64,000 bases of DNA from Antedon mediterranea (taxonomy: Eukaryota; Echinodermata; Crinoidea; Comatulida; Antedonidae). The notes under the pieces are model-generated. The model had not been told where the DNA came from, did not search any database, and worked only from the letters and a program-made list of their open reading frames with translations. Position numbers and translations under genes: made by a program. Below are positions 44,901 to 56,090 of this stretch, one piece after another (position 1 is the stretch's first letter; each line of letters begins with the position of its first letter). The stretch is taken from NCBI RefSeq assembly GCF_964355755.1, contig NC_092678.1, forward strand, positions 395,922-459,921, read 5' to 3'.

Positions 44901-47021
44901 TTAAATGTAAATTGGAATTTTTGATGATAAATACTTTACTTTATTGCCAAGAAAAAACAACATAAACATATCATCGACAAAGGGTGATAAGATTTAGTTA
45001 AACGAAACAAATCAAAGCTCAACACCAACTTGCATCAGAAAGAGTTTGATTATCACTTATTACTTGTAGATCTTCAATAAGCCTTTTGTTTATTATATTC
45101 TTTGTAGTATCATTAAAAGTTAATGTAAGCCCTCTGCCATATTTAAATTATTTTATTAATTATGTACAGCAGGGCTAGCGAGTATTGATAACATTTAATT
45201 CCAACCTCATTTCTTGACAGATTGATAACATTTGGGTCTTCATCCTCTGCTTTGCTGGTTGATGGCTTATCTTCAACTTCTGTTACATTTTCTTGCTTCT
45301 GAATTACAAATGAAAGAAAATACATATTATTCTTAAGAGATTGCTATGTTTATTATGCTGTTGAACCAAATAATATTTAGTAGCGCACTATGTTGAATTG
45401 GTAATACCATTTTCTTTTATTTCATCATACTACTGTACTTCCATGGACCCTCGAAAGTCAATCAATTTTTCGAGCTTAACCCAATTTAAAAACATTCACA
45501 TTCAGCAATTTCAATTTAGGTGCAAAAGTACAGCAGGGCCATTGCTTTATTTCAGGCCTACATTACGGTACAGTACTTTCCTTTACATAAATTTAAATAA
45601 ATTTATTATTACGCTTAAAAAATGAACACTGTTGTAAAAGTGGAGTGAGTGGAGTCCCACAAGGATCAGTCCTTGGCCCAATCCTATTCATCCTCTTCAT
45701 AAACGATCTTCCAGATAAAATTATCAGCGCAGACTTTAACATGTTTGCAGATGATGCAAAGATTATAAAGACCATCAAAGAAAAATCGGATTCAAGAAAA
45801 CTTCAAATTGATCTTGATAGGGCTCAGGAATGGTCAGAGGACTGGCTGCTAAAATTCAATACCAAGAAATGCGAAGTGCTCCATGTTGGTAGAAAGACAG
45901 AGAAATCAGAATATTGTCTAAATGGAGAAACGTTATTGGCAGTAAAGGAAGAAAAAGACCTTGGTGTTATCTTCACTAGCGACTGCAAGCCAAGCCGACA
46001 GTGTGCTGCAGCAGCAGCTAGAGCGACGAATAGTATGAGAACTGTCAAAAGAACATTCAAAAATATTGACAAAGAAAGTTTTCAGGTCATGTACAAGGCA
46101 TACATCCGTCCACATATGGAATACTGTATACAGTCCTGGTCTCCTTACTATAACAAAGACAAAGAAATCTTGGAGAAGGTGCAGAGAAGAGCTACAAAGA
46201 TGGTCAAGTCAATAAGTGATCTACCATATGAAAAAAGGTTAGAATATCTTGATCTTCAACAATTAGAGACAAGAAGACTACGAGGAGATTTGATTGAAGC
46301 TTTCAAAATTTTGAAAGGCTTTGAGGATATTGACCCAAAAGATTTATTTAAATTGTCTCACAACATCAGAACCAGGGGACACAGCTTAAAACTATATCGT
46401 CCAAAACTTAGAGGAAATCTTATGTGCAGGGTCAACTTTTTTACCATCAGAGTCATACATCACTGGAATTCTCTGCCTGAATATGTAATACAAGCCTCTT
46501 CAGTGAACATCTTTAAGTCTAGACTTGACAACTATTTTCGGCTAGAAATGGAATCTAATAGGCACTAGCCTAAACTATTTCCATCAAACATTAAGTGTAA
46601 GTGTAAAAGTATAAATTCGAATTATTTAAACTCACAAACCTTATTCTTTTTCCAATATTCTTCTTCTTGTTTTGCCATCAGATCTCCTCGTTTGAAAAAC
46701 TTCTTTTCTTTATCCTTTATATTGACAAAAAAGACTGTACATTATTTACCTACTCTATGCTAGGCCTATCTTTTATAAGCAATCCGTGTTCAGTCACCAC
46801 CAAGTCCACGTGCAAGAAGCGTGGCTCAAGTCGTACGACGATTTATAGCGAGAGCTTAGTCTAGGCCTACATTCTAGTGACAATTCAGAGACCAAAATGA
46901 TACTATTTTACTACTAAGCTATCAAAAATATACAGCACAATTATACTAGATTACTTACAAGTACATTTGTATTTTCTAATTGCTTTCTCTTCCTTGCAAT
47001 TTCAGCTTTTATCAGATCCAT
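41925..47021 (-). CDS. PRPF18: Pre-mRNA-splicing factor 18
   Basis: Complete gene in 11 coding exons: 47,021-46,959; 46,714-46,640; 45,298-45,206; 44,848-44,735; 44,424-44,314; 43,960-43,856; 43,450-43,310; 42,937-42,866; 42,698-42,581; 42,319-42,282; 42,002-41,925. All junctions are GT-AG and phases agree, giving 335 residues (human about 342). The PRP4-like (SFM) motif [20 protein letters not shown] is in exon 4. The conserved Prp18 helical domain includes [20 protein letters not shown] (exon 7), [20 protein letters not shown] (exon 9) and the C-terminus [12 protein letters not shown]. Prp18 acts in the nucleus with Slu7 in the second step of splicing. It ends one residue earlier than human. 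Several introns carry MITEs, and intron 2 carries an antisense LINE. Confidence 0.97.
42085..42235. mobile_element. hAT-like MITE, 151 bp
   Basis: Ends CAGTGGTGTAAC...GTTACACCACTG flanked by an 8-bp duplication CTCATAGA (42,077-42,084 and 42,236-42,243). Located in the last intron of PRPF18. Same family as 52,923-53,112. Confidence 0.87.
42755..42868 (-). repeat. 38-bp tandem triplication of the PRPF18 exon 8 splice donor
   Basis: Three 38-bp units (aattaggtatcatacacatt plus aatgttaatccatacctt). On the coding strand each begins AAG|GTATGGATTAAC, so the exon edge and 5' splice site occur three times in a row. Only the unit at 42,831-42,868 adjoins the exon. Confidence 0.88.
42995..43240. repeat. 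Pyrimidine-rich (CCATCCTT/CCATATTTCATC)n repeat in PRPF18 intron
   Basis: Imperfect units of catccttccatccatatttc. No gene; the frames it opens are artefacts of low complexity. Confidence 0.85.
43478..43600. mobile_element. MITE, AAGCTCTGTCTACA family (copy 1)
   Basis: Inverted ends AAGCTCTGTCTACATTATG / TAGTGTAGACAGAGCTT with a core of catatatgggcacaacacat. In a PRPF18 intron. Confidence 0.82.
43694..43800. mobile_element. MITE, AAGCTCTGTCTACA family (copy 2)
   Basis: Inverted ends AAGCTCTGTTTACACTGTC / GATAGTGCAGACAGAGCTT, 94 bp from copy 1 in the same intron. Some flanking sequence (cttctgcccaaaccttcaat) is also duplicated from exon 7, see findings. Confidence 0.82.
44090..44286. mobile_element. 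Fold-back MITE, about 195 bp
   Basis: Arms of about 55-60 bp are reverse complements with few mismatches (ttctgatttttcttttacag, cgtcatgcgcaatgatcgtt, and the complement at 44,222-44,286) around a short loop. Lies in PRPF18 intron 5. No clear target duplication. Confidence 0.85.
44431..44625 (-). repeat. 15-bp minisatellite next to the PRPF18 exon 5 acceptor
   Basis: About 13 units of tgaacacagagt(a/t)aa. On the coding strand the array forms the 3' end of intron 4 and stops a few bases before the AG. Units read TTAACT or TTTACT, some resembling branch-point contexts. Confidence 0.9.
45645..46600 (+). pseudogene. LINE reverse transcriptase, 5'-truncated, in PRPF18 intron 2 (antisense)
   Basis: An open frame of 307 codons starts within [22 protein letters not shown], then FADDAK (catalytic Asp pair), the thumb region with [16 protein letters not shown], and the C-terminal [20 protein letters not shown] tail. 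This is a CR1/RTE-like ORF2 without endonuclease, consistent with target-primed insertion that stopped early. The frame is clean to its TAG, suggesting a recent insertion. It lies opposite to PRPF18 transcription. Confidence 0.86.
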
Positions 47022-48400
47022 TTTTTATACGAGGATCGACGATTCGCGACTCGACTTATTATTGTTTTTTTAAGCTCTGCGTTTCATTGATGGAATCCCG
47101 TCATAATGTGTGAATACGATCAGTAAACTCGTTCACAAGAGGGGAAGACGCGTTACATAGTTTAACGCACAAATTTAATCGAAACTTCCTTGGACTTTTT
47201 TGTATAAAAAAAATCAATTTAATCAATAATTGGTTATTTGTCCATTTATTATATTTAACATTGAGTAATACTGTACAATTAACAAAATTCTATAGAAAGA
47301 TGAAAATGATTCCTACGATTATATTCAAAATTCTATTCATATTTATGCGATATATTCATGCACATACATATATAAATCTAATTTTTTTTTCTTTTTTGAT
47401 AAATATAATTTAGCAAATCAGTTTCAACAAAACCCAATTAGACTAAACAGTTCACTAGCTGTATAGAATAAATATAATTATATATATATACATATATTAT
47501 AATTATATGTGACACAGATTGGAAGTATAAAAATAATAAATAATTTATATATACACTATAACAAAATCCAAATTAAGTGTGCTTGGAGTTCTATTAATGC
47601 AGCATTTACTTTATCTACTATGAATGGTTATAACAACCATTAACTATTTAGAACAATTTTGTCCCACTTAGCACCTCATACAAATTCATGCCATGGCAAG
47701 TCATTACTGCAGTAATTCTTAAAGTTTGCAGTAATATTCAGGGTTACTATTAATACTGCTTTGGGACAAGGCAAGATTGTTACATTATTATACATTACAC
47801 AAATTTTGGACAACATAATGGTAATTATAAAAACAGAAAGTTACTTGGTAACCTGGAATGGCATTTTTGAAAGCTCTTATAATTGTAGCGTACTCGACGG
47901 ACATCAAAAATCTTGTAGGAAAATCCCAGTCACCAGGGGTGACAACAATGATCTTGTGAACCCAAAGCTAGTCACGACAATTTCATTAAATCATAATATA
48001 TTATGTCCAGGATCTTGGACCGACTAGAACCTTGGTCAGGAAATAATTACTATAAAGTCCAAGATATTGACCTATAACCTTTTCACATCTGCAAAATGTA
48101 ACAACTTGTAACCAGGTTTGCATAGTGTAAATACAATAACAAGATTTCACAGGTCACCTCTGGAAAATCTTAGGAGAATAAACACACTGTTGAGAGGCCT
48201 GTTTTTGTTTCGAAATGTTCCGAGTTCTTACTGTGTGCGTGTATTGCCCTGGTATTAAACTGACCAATCATAGTAATCAAATAGCGTGCAACTACACTTT
48301 CTTCCAAGGTTTCTTAGGGTTCGCATATGCATGTATGAAAATCCTGGTTACAAGTTGTTAACATTTATGCAGATGTGAAAAGGGTATTAGTCACATGACC
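47022..48400. other. Intergenic region between GRIP 3' end and PRPF18 5' end
   Basis: About 1.4 kb between two minus-strand genes. It should hold the GRIP 3' UTR and the PRPF18 promoter, but no element could be assigned. AT-rich, with a dinucleotide-like (AT) stretch at about 47,478-47,510. The 88-codon plus-strand frame at 47,761 shows no recognisable feature. Confidence 0.5.
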
Positions 48401-51400
48401 TCAAAGTGTCTGCAGGGAACTAACATTACTAATCTCTGCAGCGGTACTTAAGGAAGAGTCTTTGTACTCCTTCTCTGTACCATTAACTGGCGTCTCACTC
48501 TGTGTACGACTAAGCAACAACTCTAGCGAGTTTCCGGAGTCTGCAATCAGCGGCACAACCATACAGCAATCGAAGTCACGGGTTCGAGTCCCATTTATCT
48601 ATAAAACAAAACGATTTATCAAATAAACATTGTTAAAATACAAAGAGTTGTAGAAAATACTGATTGTTTAAAACCATGTAAAAATCAATTCAACTTTTAT
48701 TTCAGACAAACTTTATAAGCTTTATTATAAAAAAGCATAGATTGTTTACCTGTAGAATTCTATCAAAGGTTTTGATGTTTCCATTACGTGACGCTGGTCC
48801 TCCAGGCCGAATCATGTTTACAAAGACTCCATTCTCATAAACTCCGTCAGAAACACTGAAGCCAAAATCCTCTACGTCTGTGTCTTTATACAAGATTACT
48901 TTATGGAGTTCAGCTGATATTGTTTTGTGCATGAGTGGTTCTTGTAAGCTAAATGATGTGCTGCGACTTGAATTTGGCAGCGTGCTGCTACGAGACGTAC
49001 CAAAGCTGCTCTCTTTTCCATTTCTGTAATGTCCGCTAAAGTCTAAATTACTACTGACCATATTCAAAGACGCTGTGATTTCATTTACAAGATCTGATGT
49101 TTGTTTTGAATGCTGGAAGTTGTTTTTGGGAATGCACCGGTCAAAAGAGCTATCGTCTCGATCGGAATGCAACCTTTCGTCACCGTATCTACGATGGACT
49201 CTTGAAACATCCCAGTCATCATCACTTATTGGCGATCGGTAATTTTCGTGATATTGATTTGAACGGTTTCTTGATGCTGATCGTGTTCGGCGTTGACCTT
49301 TACGGTTTCTCGATGAACCTTTGCCATGGCGGGAACGCCTTGTAGCTGGGGACATCATCCCCTGGTAGTTGCGGGCTTTTCTGTTGCTATGGTAACCTGT
49401 ATCGATGGATGATACGTTCCAAGTTTCTAAAGCGCTTACACCTTTCGTGACATCCTGGTTAGACTGGTCGCCATTGGTTACGTAAGTAAATTTATCGTCA
49501 TCAATCTATTAATAAAAATAACCTCATCAAATAAAAAAAAAAGGAAAAACAACAATATAACATAACATCTAATAGGTATAAAATATTACGAGATACTGTT
49601 TACAATCAATATCATCATACTCAATGATATACGAATTACGATCCTCGGAGAGGTAGTCATGTGATGCAGTTTCACCAATCACGTTCATGTATTTGCATAG
49701 GGATAGGCTATGTAATATTACAGTACAGTGCATGCTAAGATTGCACCAAATCTCTAGTTTTTGATGTTTAATTTTACATTGTTGTATATTTTTACAAATG
49801 CCACAATTTGATTTTTGTTTATATCTAGAGTGATTCCAGCTTGATTCCAGTATGACACGCCATGTGTGCAAAAGCTACTTAACTTTGTACAAATATTAAG
49901 CTGGATCACCAATTATAAACTAAATCAATTGCATGCCAAAAAAAACATGGGACTTTCGCCGATGAGCTATGCTCGACACGATTATGAGATCATGTCCCAA
50001 ATATGAGCACTGTTTCTATAATTTGACATTATATTATATATACCAGAGATCCATCGTTGTTATTTTTGTTTTGTTTGCTGATTTTTAAATGTACTCTGTC
50101 GCCAGCAGTTTTTAACAAGTGAATGGCGTTGTTGAGTGTTTGTCCGCGTAATGAGATGCCATTGATTGCAAGAATACGATCACCAACATGAATTGCACCG
50201 GTCCTATCAAAGAAAAAAAACACTATAAAACCAATGACTTTATGCTAATTATGCTAATAGTTTTTATTGATTGCTGTATAAAGTTTTGTCCACACTATCA
50301 AACTTTATATGACACAAAAATGTGATGGACCAATATATATTGATATAATGATGTCGTATCACTAACATATTTGGGCAGATCAATACCATATTTGGGCAGA
50401 TCACACTTTTTTGATAGTGTAGACAGAGCTTAATTAATTAGGGTAGAGGTGAGTAATGTCACTTCCCTCCAATATTGATACAGTGAATAATAAAGTTTGT
50501 CAAAGGGTTACCTTCCGGCTAGGCCACCTTCTGTTAGGCCTGATATGATGATTGGGTCAAAGGGCTCCTCAGTGCCAGAGATGGTAACACCCAGTGGGCC
50601 ACCATGACGAACCAACTCAACTGAATAATTTACAGCTCCATCAGCTTCATCTGAAAAACAAATTATATTTTATTGTGAAATTTAAAGCTCTGTCTACACT
50701 ATCAAACTATTTCTGGAGAAAAAAAAATGTGATGTGCCAATATATGGACATGATAATGTCATATATAGACATGATAATGTTCTATCACTACCATATTTGA
50801 GTATATCACTACCATATTTGGGCGCATAACACTTTTTTGTCAAACTAGTTTGATAGTGTAGACAGAGCTTAAGTTTAGTGTTTTCTTTTGAGGCATATCA
50901 ATGAGTGGTATATAAAGACTTTATTCAAACATTTTTAGTAAAGTATTTAAAGCAAAAACAATCAAAGTATTTTGTTCTTCATGAATAACAAAAACGTGTT
51001 GCCATAGTACCTGAGAAAGCTTCATCCTTTTTAAGCCTCAGTCTCACAATCTCATCAGCTTCTTTTAAGATCTGTGCAGCGTCCTCTACGGAGCACTGAT
51101 CTAGCAGAATTCCGTCAATGGCTAGAAGCTTGTCACCTGCTTCAATTCCACCGATCCTGACAACAAATAGAATCGGAAATAGTTTGATGAATATTAAGTA
51201 ATAAAGCCAATGATTTGATACTTTTTAAAAAACAATTATTCTTTATTTGCAAACTTCATTTAAGCTCTGTTTACACTATCAAAGTTTATGTGACAAAATA
51301 TGTGATGTGAAAATATATATGAACATGATGATGTCATATCACTACCATATCTGAGCACATCACACTTTTTTTGTCAAACTAGTTTGATAGTGTAGACAGA

Positions 51401-54400
51401 GCTTTAAAGAAGAAAACAATAAAAAAGGAATGAAATAGAAAGAGGAATGTGTGTTTTAATATTACAACATACCTATGGGCCACACTGCCTTTCTTGATGT
51501 GTGATATTAATAATGGATGTGTGTTTTAATATTACAACATACCTATGGGCCACACTGCCTTTCTTGATGTGTGATATTAATAATGGATGTGTGTTTTAAT
51601 ATTACAACATACCTATGGGCCACACTGCCTTTCTTGATGTGTGATATTAATAATGGATGTGTGTTTTAATATTACAACATACCTATGGGCCACACTGCCT
51701 TTCTTGATGTGTGATATTAATAATGAATGTGTGTTTTAATATTACAACATACCTATGGGCCACACTGCCTTTCTTGATGTGCGATATTAATAATGGATGT
51801 GTGTTTTAATATTACAACATACCTATGGGCCACACTGCCTTTCTTGATGTGTGATATTAATAATGGATGTGTGTTTTAATATTACAACATACCTATGGGC
51901 CACACTGCCTTTCTTGATGTGTGATATTAATAATGGATGTGTGTTTTAATATTACAACATACCTATGGGCCACACTGCCTTTCTTGATGTGTGATATTAA
52001 TAATGGATGTGTGTTTTAATATTACAACATACCTATGGGCCACACTGCCTTTCTTGATGTGTGATATTAATAATGGATGTGTGTTTTAATATTACAACAT
52101 ACCTATGGGCCACACTGCCTTTCTTGATGTGTGATATTAATAATGGATGTGTGTTTTAATATTACAACATACCTATGGGCCACACTGCCTTTCTTGATGT
52201 GTGATATCAATAATGGATGTGTGTTTTAATATTACAACATACCTATGGGCCACACTGCCTTTCTTGATGTGTGATATTAATAATGGATGTGTGTTTTAAT
52301 ATTACAACATACCTATGGGCCACACTGCCTTTCTTGATGTGTGATATTAATAATGGATGTGTGTTTTAATATTACAACATACCTATGGGCCACACTGCCT
52401 TTCTTGATGTGCGATATTAATAATGGATGTGTGTTTTAATATTACAACATACCTATGGGCCACACTGCCTTTCTTGATGTGCGATATTAATAATGGATGT
52501 GTGTTTTAATATTACAACATACCTATGGGCCACACTGCCTTTCTTGATGTGTGATATTAATAATGGATGTGTGTTTTAATATTACAACATACCTATGGGC
52601 CACACTGCCTTTCTTGATGTGTGATATCAATAATGGATGTGTGTTTTAATATTACAACATACCTATGGGCCACACTGCCTTTCTTGATGTGTGATATTAA
52701 TAATGGATGTGTGTTTTAATATTACAACATACCTATGGGCCACACTGCCTTTCTTGATGTGTGATATTAATAATGGATGTGTGTTTTAATATTACAACAT
52801 ACCTATGGGCCACACTGCCTTTCTTGATGTGTGATATTAATAATGGATCACCTCTCTTTCTGTTCTTTGGTGCTAAAAAGAAATAAAATTACATTATGAT
52901 ATTGTTCAACAAGGGTGAATATTATTGGCGTAACGACTATGAGCGTTCACCGGCTTAACCCAATGGCCCAGAGCTTATGGGCCCCAGAGAAGTGTCCTGA
53001 GGAAAATACAGGTATTAAAATATGTCGAAAAGGGATAGAAACGCACAAGACCACCAGCGTTGGAGGGCCACTTGCTAAATCAGGGGCCTCGGGCCTCTTC
53101 GTTACACCACTGGTGAATATGTGGTAGTTAAAATCAAGTCAACTACAGCAAATATGAATCCTTACCACTGACAGTAATCCCAAGTCCACTGCTTGTCATT
53201 GGTAGTTTGATATGAAAGGTACCACTGCTGGGCACAACTGACTCTGACAAAGAAAAATAGAAACAACAAACACTCAATTTAAGTGCTTTAATATGAACAA
53301 AATATCTAGGTGAACCATTATAAACTAAAGTCTTAGTTAAATACCAATTAATTAACAACTCGCTGCTCTGACTTAAGTCTCTGCAACATATGAATGTATA
53401 TAGTTAAGACATTTAATAAATAATCTTATCTTTACCTGCGATATCAAACTCAACTTGTAACATGCATCGTGGGCCGGATTCTCTCAACATCAGGTGTGCG
53501 TCGTCAAGGGTGACGTCTTCTGTGTAGACACCATTGATTGCTAGGATCCTGTCACCAATGTTGAGTACACCAGACCTAAAGCACAATATATTTTCAAAAA
53601 CATTTTTAATAATATTTGTTCTCACAAAACTTCTTTACATTTCAACTAGAAGGGCACTTAGAGAGCGCAAACATCTGCTAACTAACAACTATAGAAAAAA
53701 ACACACACGATCGACCACTAACCTCTCACCAATCTGGCAGAGGTCATTTTCAATTCATTAAATCAAAACAGATACAAAAGCTAACATGAATTGAATAATT
53801 TTGATTCTTACCGTTCAGCTACACCACCAGGTTCTAGAAAGGCAACGATCGCTGGCGTGCCTAAAACATCACTAGCAAAAACACCGCCCTCTAGCATCAA
53901 ACCATAGTCTCCGTTTGGTGAATTTAATGTCATGTCAAGCGTTTCAGTATGACATACCTGTGTCCCAGATACAAGTCCATTGACCGACGAAGACAAGGAT
54001 ACTAAAAAAAAAATTTTTATTTTATTTTACACTAACCAGCCAATTACAAAGAAAAACCTTACATCTACCGTGTGAAGAATGAATAGTAGAATGGCACAAA
54101 AATTGAATGTCATTGAGCAAACTCATCAATTAATTGACATTCAGGAATCTAAAGCTCTGTCTATACTATCAAACTTTGTGAAAAAAAAATGTGATGTGCC
54201 CATATATGGAAATGATGATGTCATATCACTTCCATATTTGGCCATATCACTACCATATTTGGGCACATCACACTTTTTTTGTTAAACTAGTTTACAGAGA
54301 ATGGTTGATTTGTAAAAGATTGATGACAGTGACTTACAGTTTGAGGGGTGTTTCTTGTTTCCACGTCTCGATCCAGGTAGGGTGCTTGCTCTCTGCGCCG

Positions 54401-54499
54401 CTAAGCTAGCATGAGATGGCAAGGTGTTGTAGTTTGATATTGTGCTATAGCTTACTGGAGTTGATGGCCGGCTTGATGATCTGGCTATTGTCTGAGATA
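48401..54499 (-). CDS. GRIP: Glutamate receptor-interacting protein (GRIP)-like multi-PDZ scaffold, PDZ4-PDZ7 (partial, 5' end outside window)
   Basis: Ten exons: 54,499-54,338; 54,001-53,812; 53,575-53,436; 53,243-53,166; 52,872-52,803; 51,156-51,011; 50,650-50,512; 50,203-50,044; 49,505-48,750; 48,598-48,401. Phases agree throughout and encode about 678 residues to a TGA. In order: Ser-rich linker; PDZ4 ([29 protein letters not shown]); PDZ5 ([45 protein letters not shown]); PDZ6 ([33 protein letters not shown]); a long Ser/Arg-rich linker; PDZ7 ([31 protein letters not shown]). Vertebrate GRIP1/2 bind AMPA-receptor tails and other membrane proteins. PDZ1-3 lie beyond the intron with the minisatellite and gypsy element. 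Confidence 0.94.
50281..50432. mobile_element. MITE, AAGCTCTGTCTACA family (copy 3)
   Basis: Left end aagttttgtccacactatca is diverged, right end is intact (tagtgtagacagagctt). In a GRIP intron. Confidence 0.78.
50685..50870. mobile_element. MITE, AAGCTCTGTCTACA family (copy 4)
   Basis: Both ends intact (aagctctgtctacactatc and complement). The interior has duplicated gatatcaca/ccatatttg modules, making it longer than the other copies. In a GRIP intron. Confidence 0.82.
51262..51404. mobile_element. MITE, AAGCTCTGTCTACA family (copy 5)
   Basis: Both ends present. Ends about 40 bp before the 70-bp exon-donor array. Confidence 0.82.
51445..52844 (-). repeat. 70-bp tandem array (20 units) of the GRIP PDZ5 exon end plus its 5' splice site
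   Basis: Exactly 20 units of 70 bp. On the coding strand each has 44 bp of exon (from CCATTATTAATATC, encoding [15 protein letters not shown]) followed by GTATGTTG and 26 bp of intron in all. Only the unit at 52,775-52,844 belongs to the complete exon 52,803-52,872, which also has the acceptor. Units differ at very few positions (gtgatatt/gcgatatt/gtgatatc). Using a later donor would shift the frame, since 70 is not a multiple of three, and the next unit supplies an in-frame TAG at its end. Confidence 0.96.
52923..53112. mobile_element. hAT-like MITE, 190 bp
   Basis: Right end GTTACACCACTG and diverged left end (tattggcgtaacg), flanked by an 8-bp duplication GTGAATAT (52,915-52,922 and 53,113-53,120). 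Same family as 42,085-42,235. In the GRIP intron before the 70-bp exon. Confidence 0.84.
54152..54293. mobile_element. MITE, AAGCTCTGTCTACA family (copy 6, right end damaged)
   Basis: Left end aagctctgtctatactatc is intact. The right side ends at gttaaactagttta, without the terminal agacagagctt. In a GRIP intron. Confidence 0.75.
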
Positions 54500-54646
54500 C
54501 TAAAGAAAAACAGTATACATTTTAAAGAAATTCCTGTCCAAAAAAAGCTATAGTACTAAGATCTGTGATTAACTAACATTAGCATTACTTTAAAAAATTA
54601 TTAATGTAGAAACAATACTTTATTTTATTATTTACTAAAGGAAGAA

Positions 54647-55663
54647 CATACAAAGACAGGTAAATAGTGGTTGCTAGGAAGATACAAAGACAGGTAAATA
54701 GTGGTTCCTAGGAAGATACAAAGACAGGTAAATAGTGGTTCCTAGGAAGATACAAAGACAGGTAAATAGTGGTTCCTAGGAAGATACAAAGACAGGTAAA
54801 TAGTGGTTCCTAGGAAGATACAAAGACAGGTAAATAGTGGTTCCTAGGAAGATACAAAGACAGGTAAATAGTGGTTCCTAGGAAGATACAAAGACAGGTA
54901 AATAGTGGTTCCTAGGAAGATACAAAGACAGGTAAATAGTGGTTGCTAGGAAGATACAAAGACAGGTAAATAGTGGTTGCTAGGAAGATACAAAGACAGG
55001 TAAATAGTGGTTCCTAGGAAGATACAAAGACAGGTAAATAGTGGTTCCTAGGAAGATACAAAGACAGGTAAATAGTGGTTGCTAGGAAGATACAAAGACA
55101 GGTAAATAGTGGTTCCTAGGAAGATACAAAGACAGGTAAATAGTGGTTCCTAGGAAGATACAAAGACAGGTAAATAGTGGTTCCTAGGAAGATACAAAGA
55201 CAGGTAAATAGTGGTTCCTAGGAAGATACAAAGACAGGTAAATAGTGGTTGCTAGGAAGATACAAAGACAGGTAAATAGTGGTTGCTAGGAAGATACAAA
55301 GACAGGTAAATAGTGGTTCCTAGGAAGATACAAAGACAGGTAAATAGTGGTTCCTAGGAAGATACAAAGACAGGTAAATAGTGGTTCCTAGGAAGATACA
55401 AAGACAAGTAAATAGTGGTTCCTAGGAAGATACAAAGACAGGTAAATAGTGGTTGCTAGGAAGATACAAAGACAGGTAAATAGTGGTTCCTAGGAAGATA
55501 CAAAGACAGGTAAATAGTGGTTCCTAGGAAGATACAAAGACCGGTAAATAGTGGTTCCTAGGAAGATACAAAGACAGGTAAATAGTGGTTGCTAGGAAGA
55601 TACAAAGACAGGTAAATAGTGGTTGCTAGGAAGATACAAAGACAGGTAAATAGTGGTTGCTAG
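54647..55663. repeat. 34-bp minisatellite, left part (about 30 units)
   Basis: Units of 34 bp (gaagatacaaagacaggtaa plus atagtggttSctag) with one dimorphic site S = G or C. The array lies in a GRIP intron and is interrupted at 55,663 by the gypsy element within a ctag. Confidence 0.96.
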
Positions 55664-56072
55664 TGTAGCTCTTCACAAAATAATGACAATAATAACTTAA
55701 ACCCAGGTTCTCAATTTCAGCTACAAAATCGATAAAACACAGAATTCCAATACAAAATGCTTTTATTAATTATAACACAACTGCTTACTTTTAAAACTCA
55801 ATACCAACTACCCAGATCTGACTCATCTATCCAATTTCACAGTATTTCTAGATAACACAGGCTATAAAACTTTCTTATTCCCCACCACAAAACCCACAAA
55901 ATGGACCAGTTGTTATGGAAACCTAGATAAAGGAGGTACAGTCTTAATTAATTCAGAGATTGGAATGTGTAAAATCAAACTAAGGCATGATCATTGAGGA
56001 TATACAAGCTACTAAGTAAATATGAACTTAAATACAATAAAATGATAATACTGCTTTTGGAGTATCGCTACA
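55664..56072 (-). repeat. 3' LTR of the gypsy element
   Basis: 409 bp, TG...CA ends. Differs from the 5' LTR at two positions (ataccaac versus atactaac; aaaatcaaac versus aaaagcaaac). On the element's strand it contains AATAAA (complement of tttatt near 55,760), a candidate polyadenylation signal. Confidence 0.96.
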
Positions 56073-56090
56073 TCCACCCCTCCTTTCTTA
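56073..56090 (-). promoter_or_regulatory. Polypurine tract (plus-strand primer)
   Basis: On the element's strand AAGAAAGGAGGGGTGGA abuts the 3' LTR. It is preceded by a small hairpin ACGTCG..CGACGT (to 56,106). Confidence 0.88.

Noticed and set aside
47761-48027. 88-codon plus-strand ORF between GRIP and PRPF18
   Set aside because: No recognisable motif, AT-rich composition like the surrounding DNA, and no splice or promoter context.
48575-48595. tRNA-like B box (gggttcgagtccc) on the plus strand
   Set aside because: It lies inside the last GRIP exon, where the complementary strand encodes the conserved NGTRTRD of PDZ7. No A box or cloverleaf is visible upstream.
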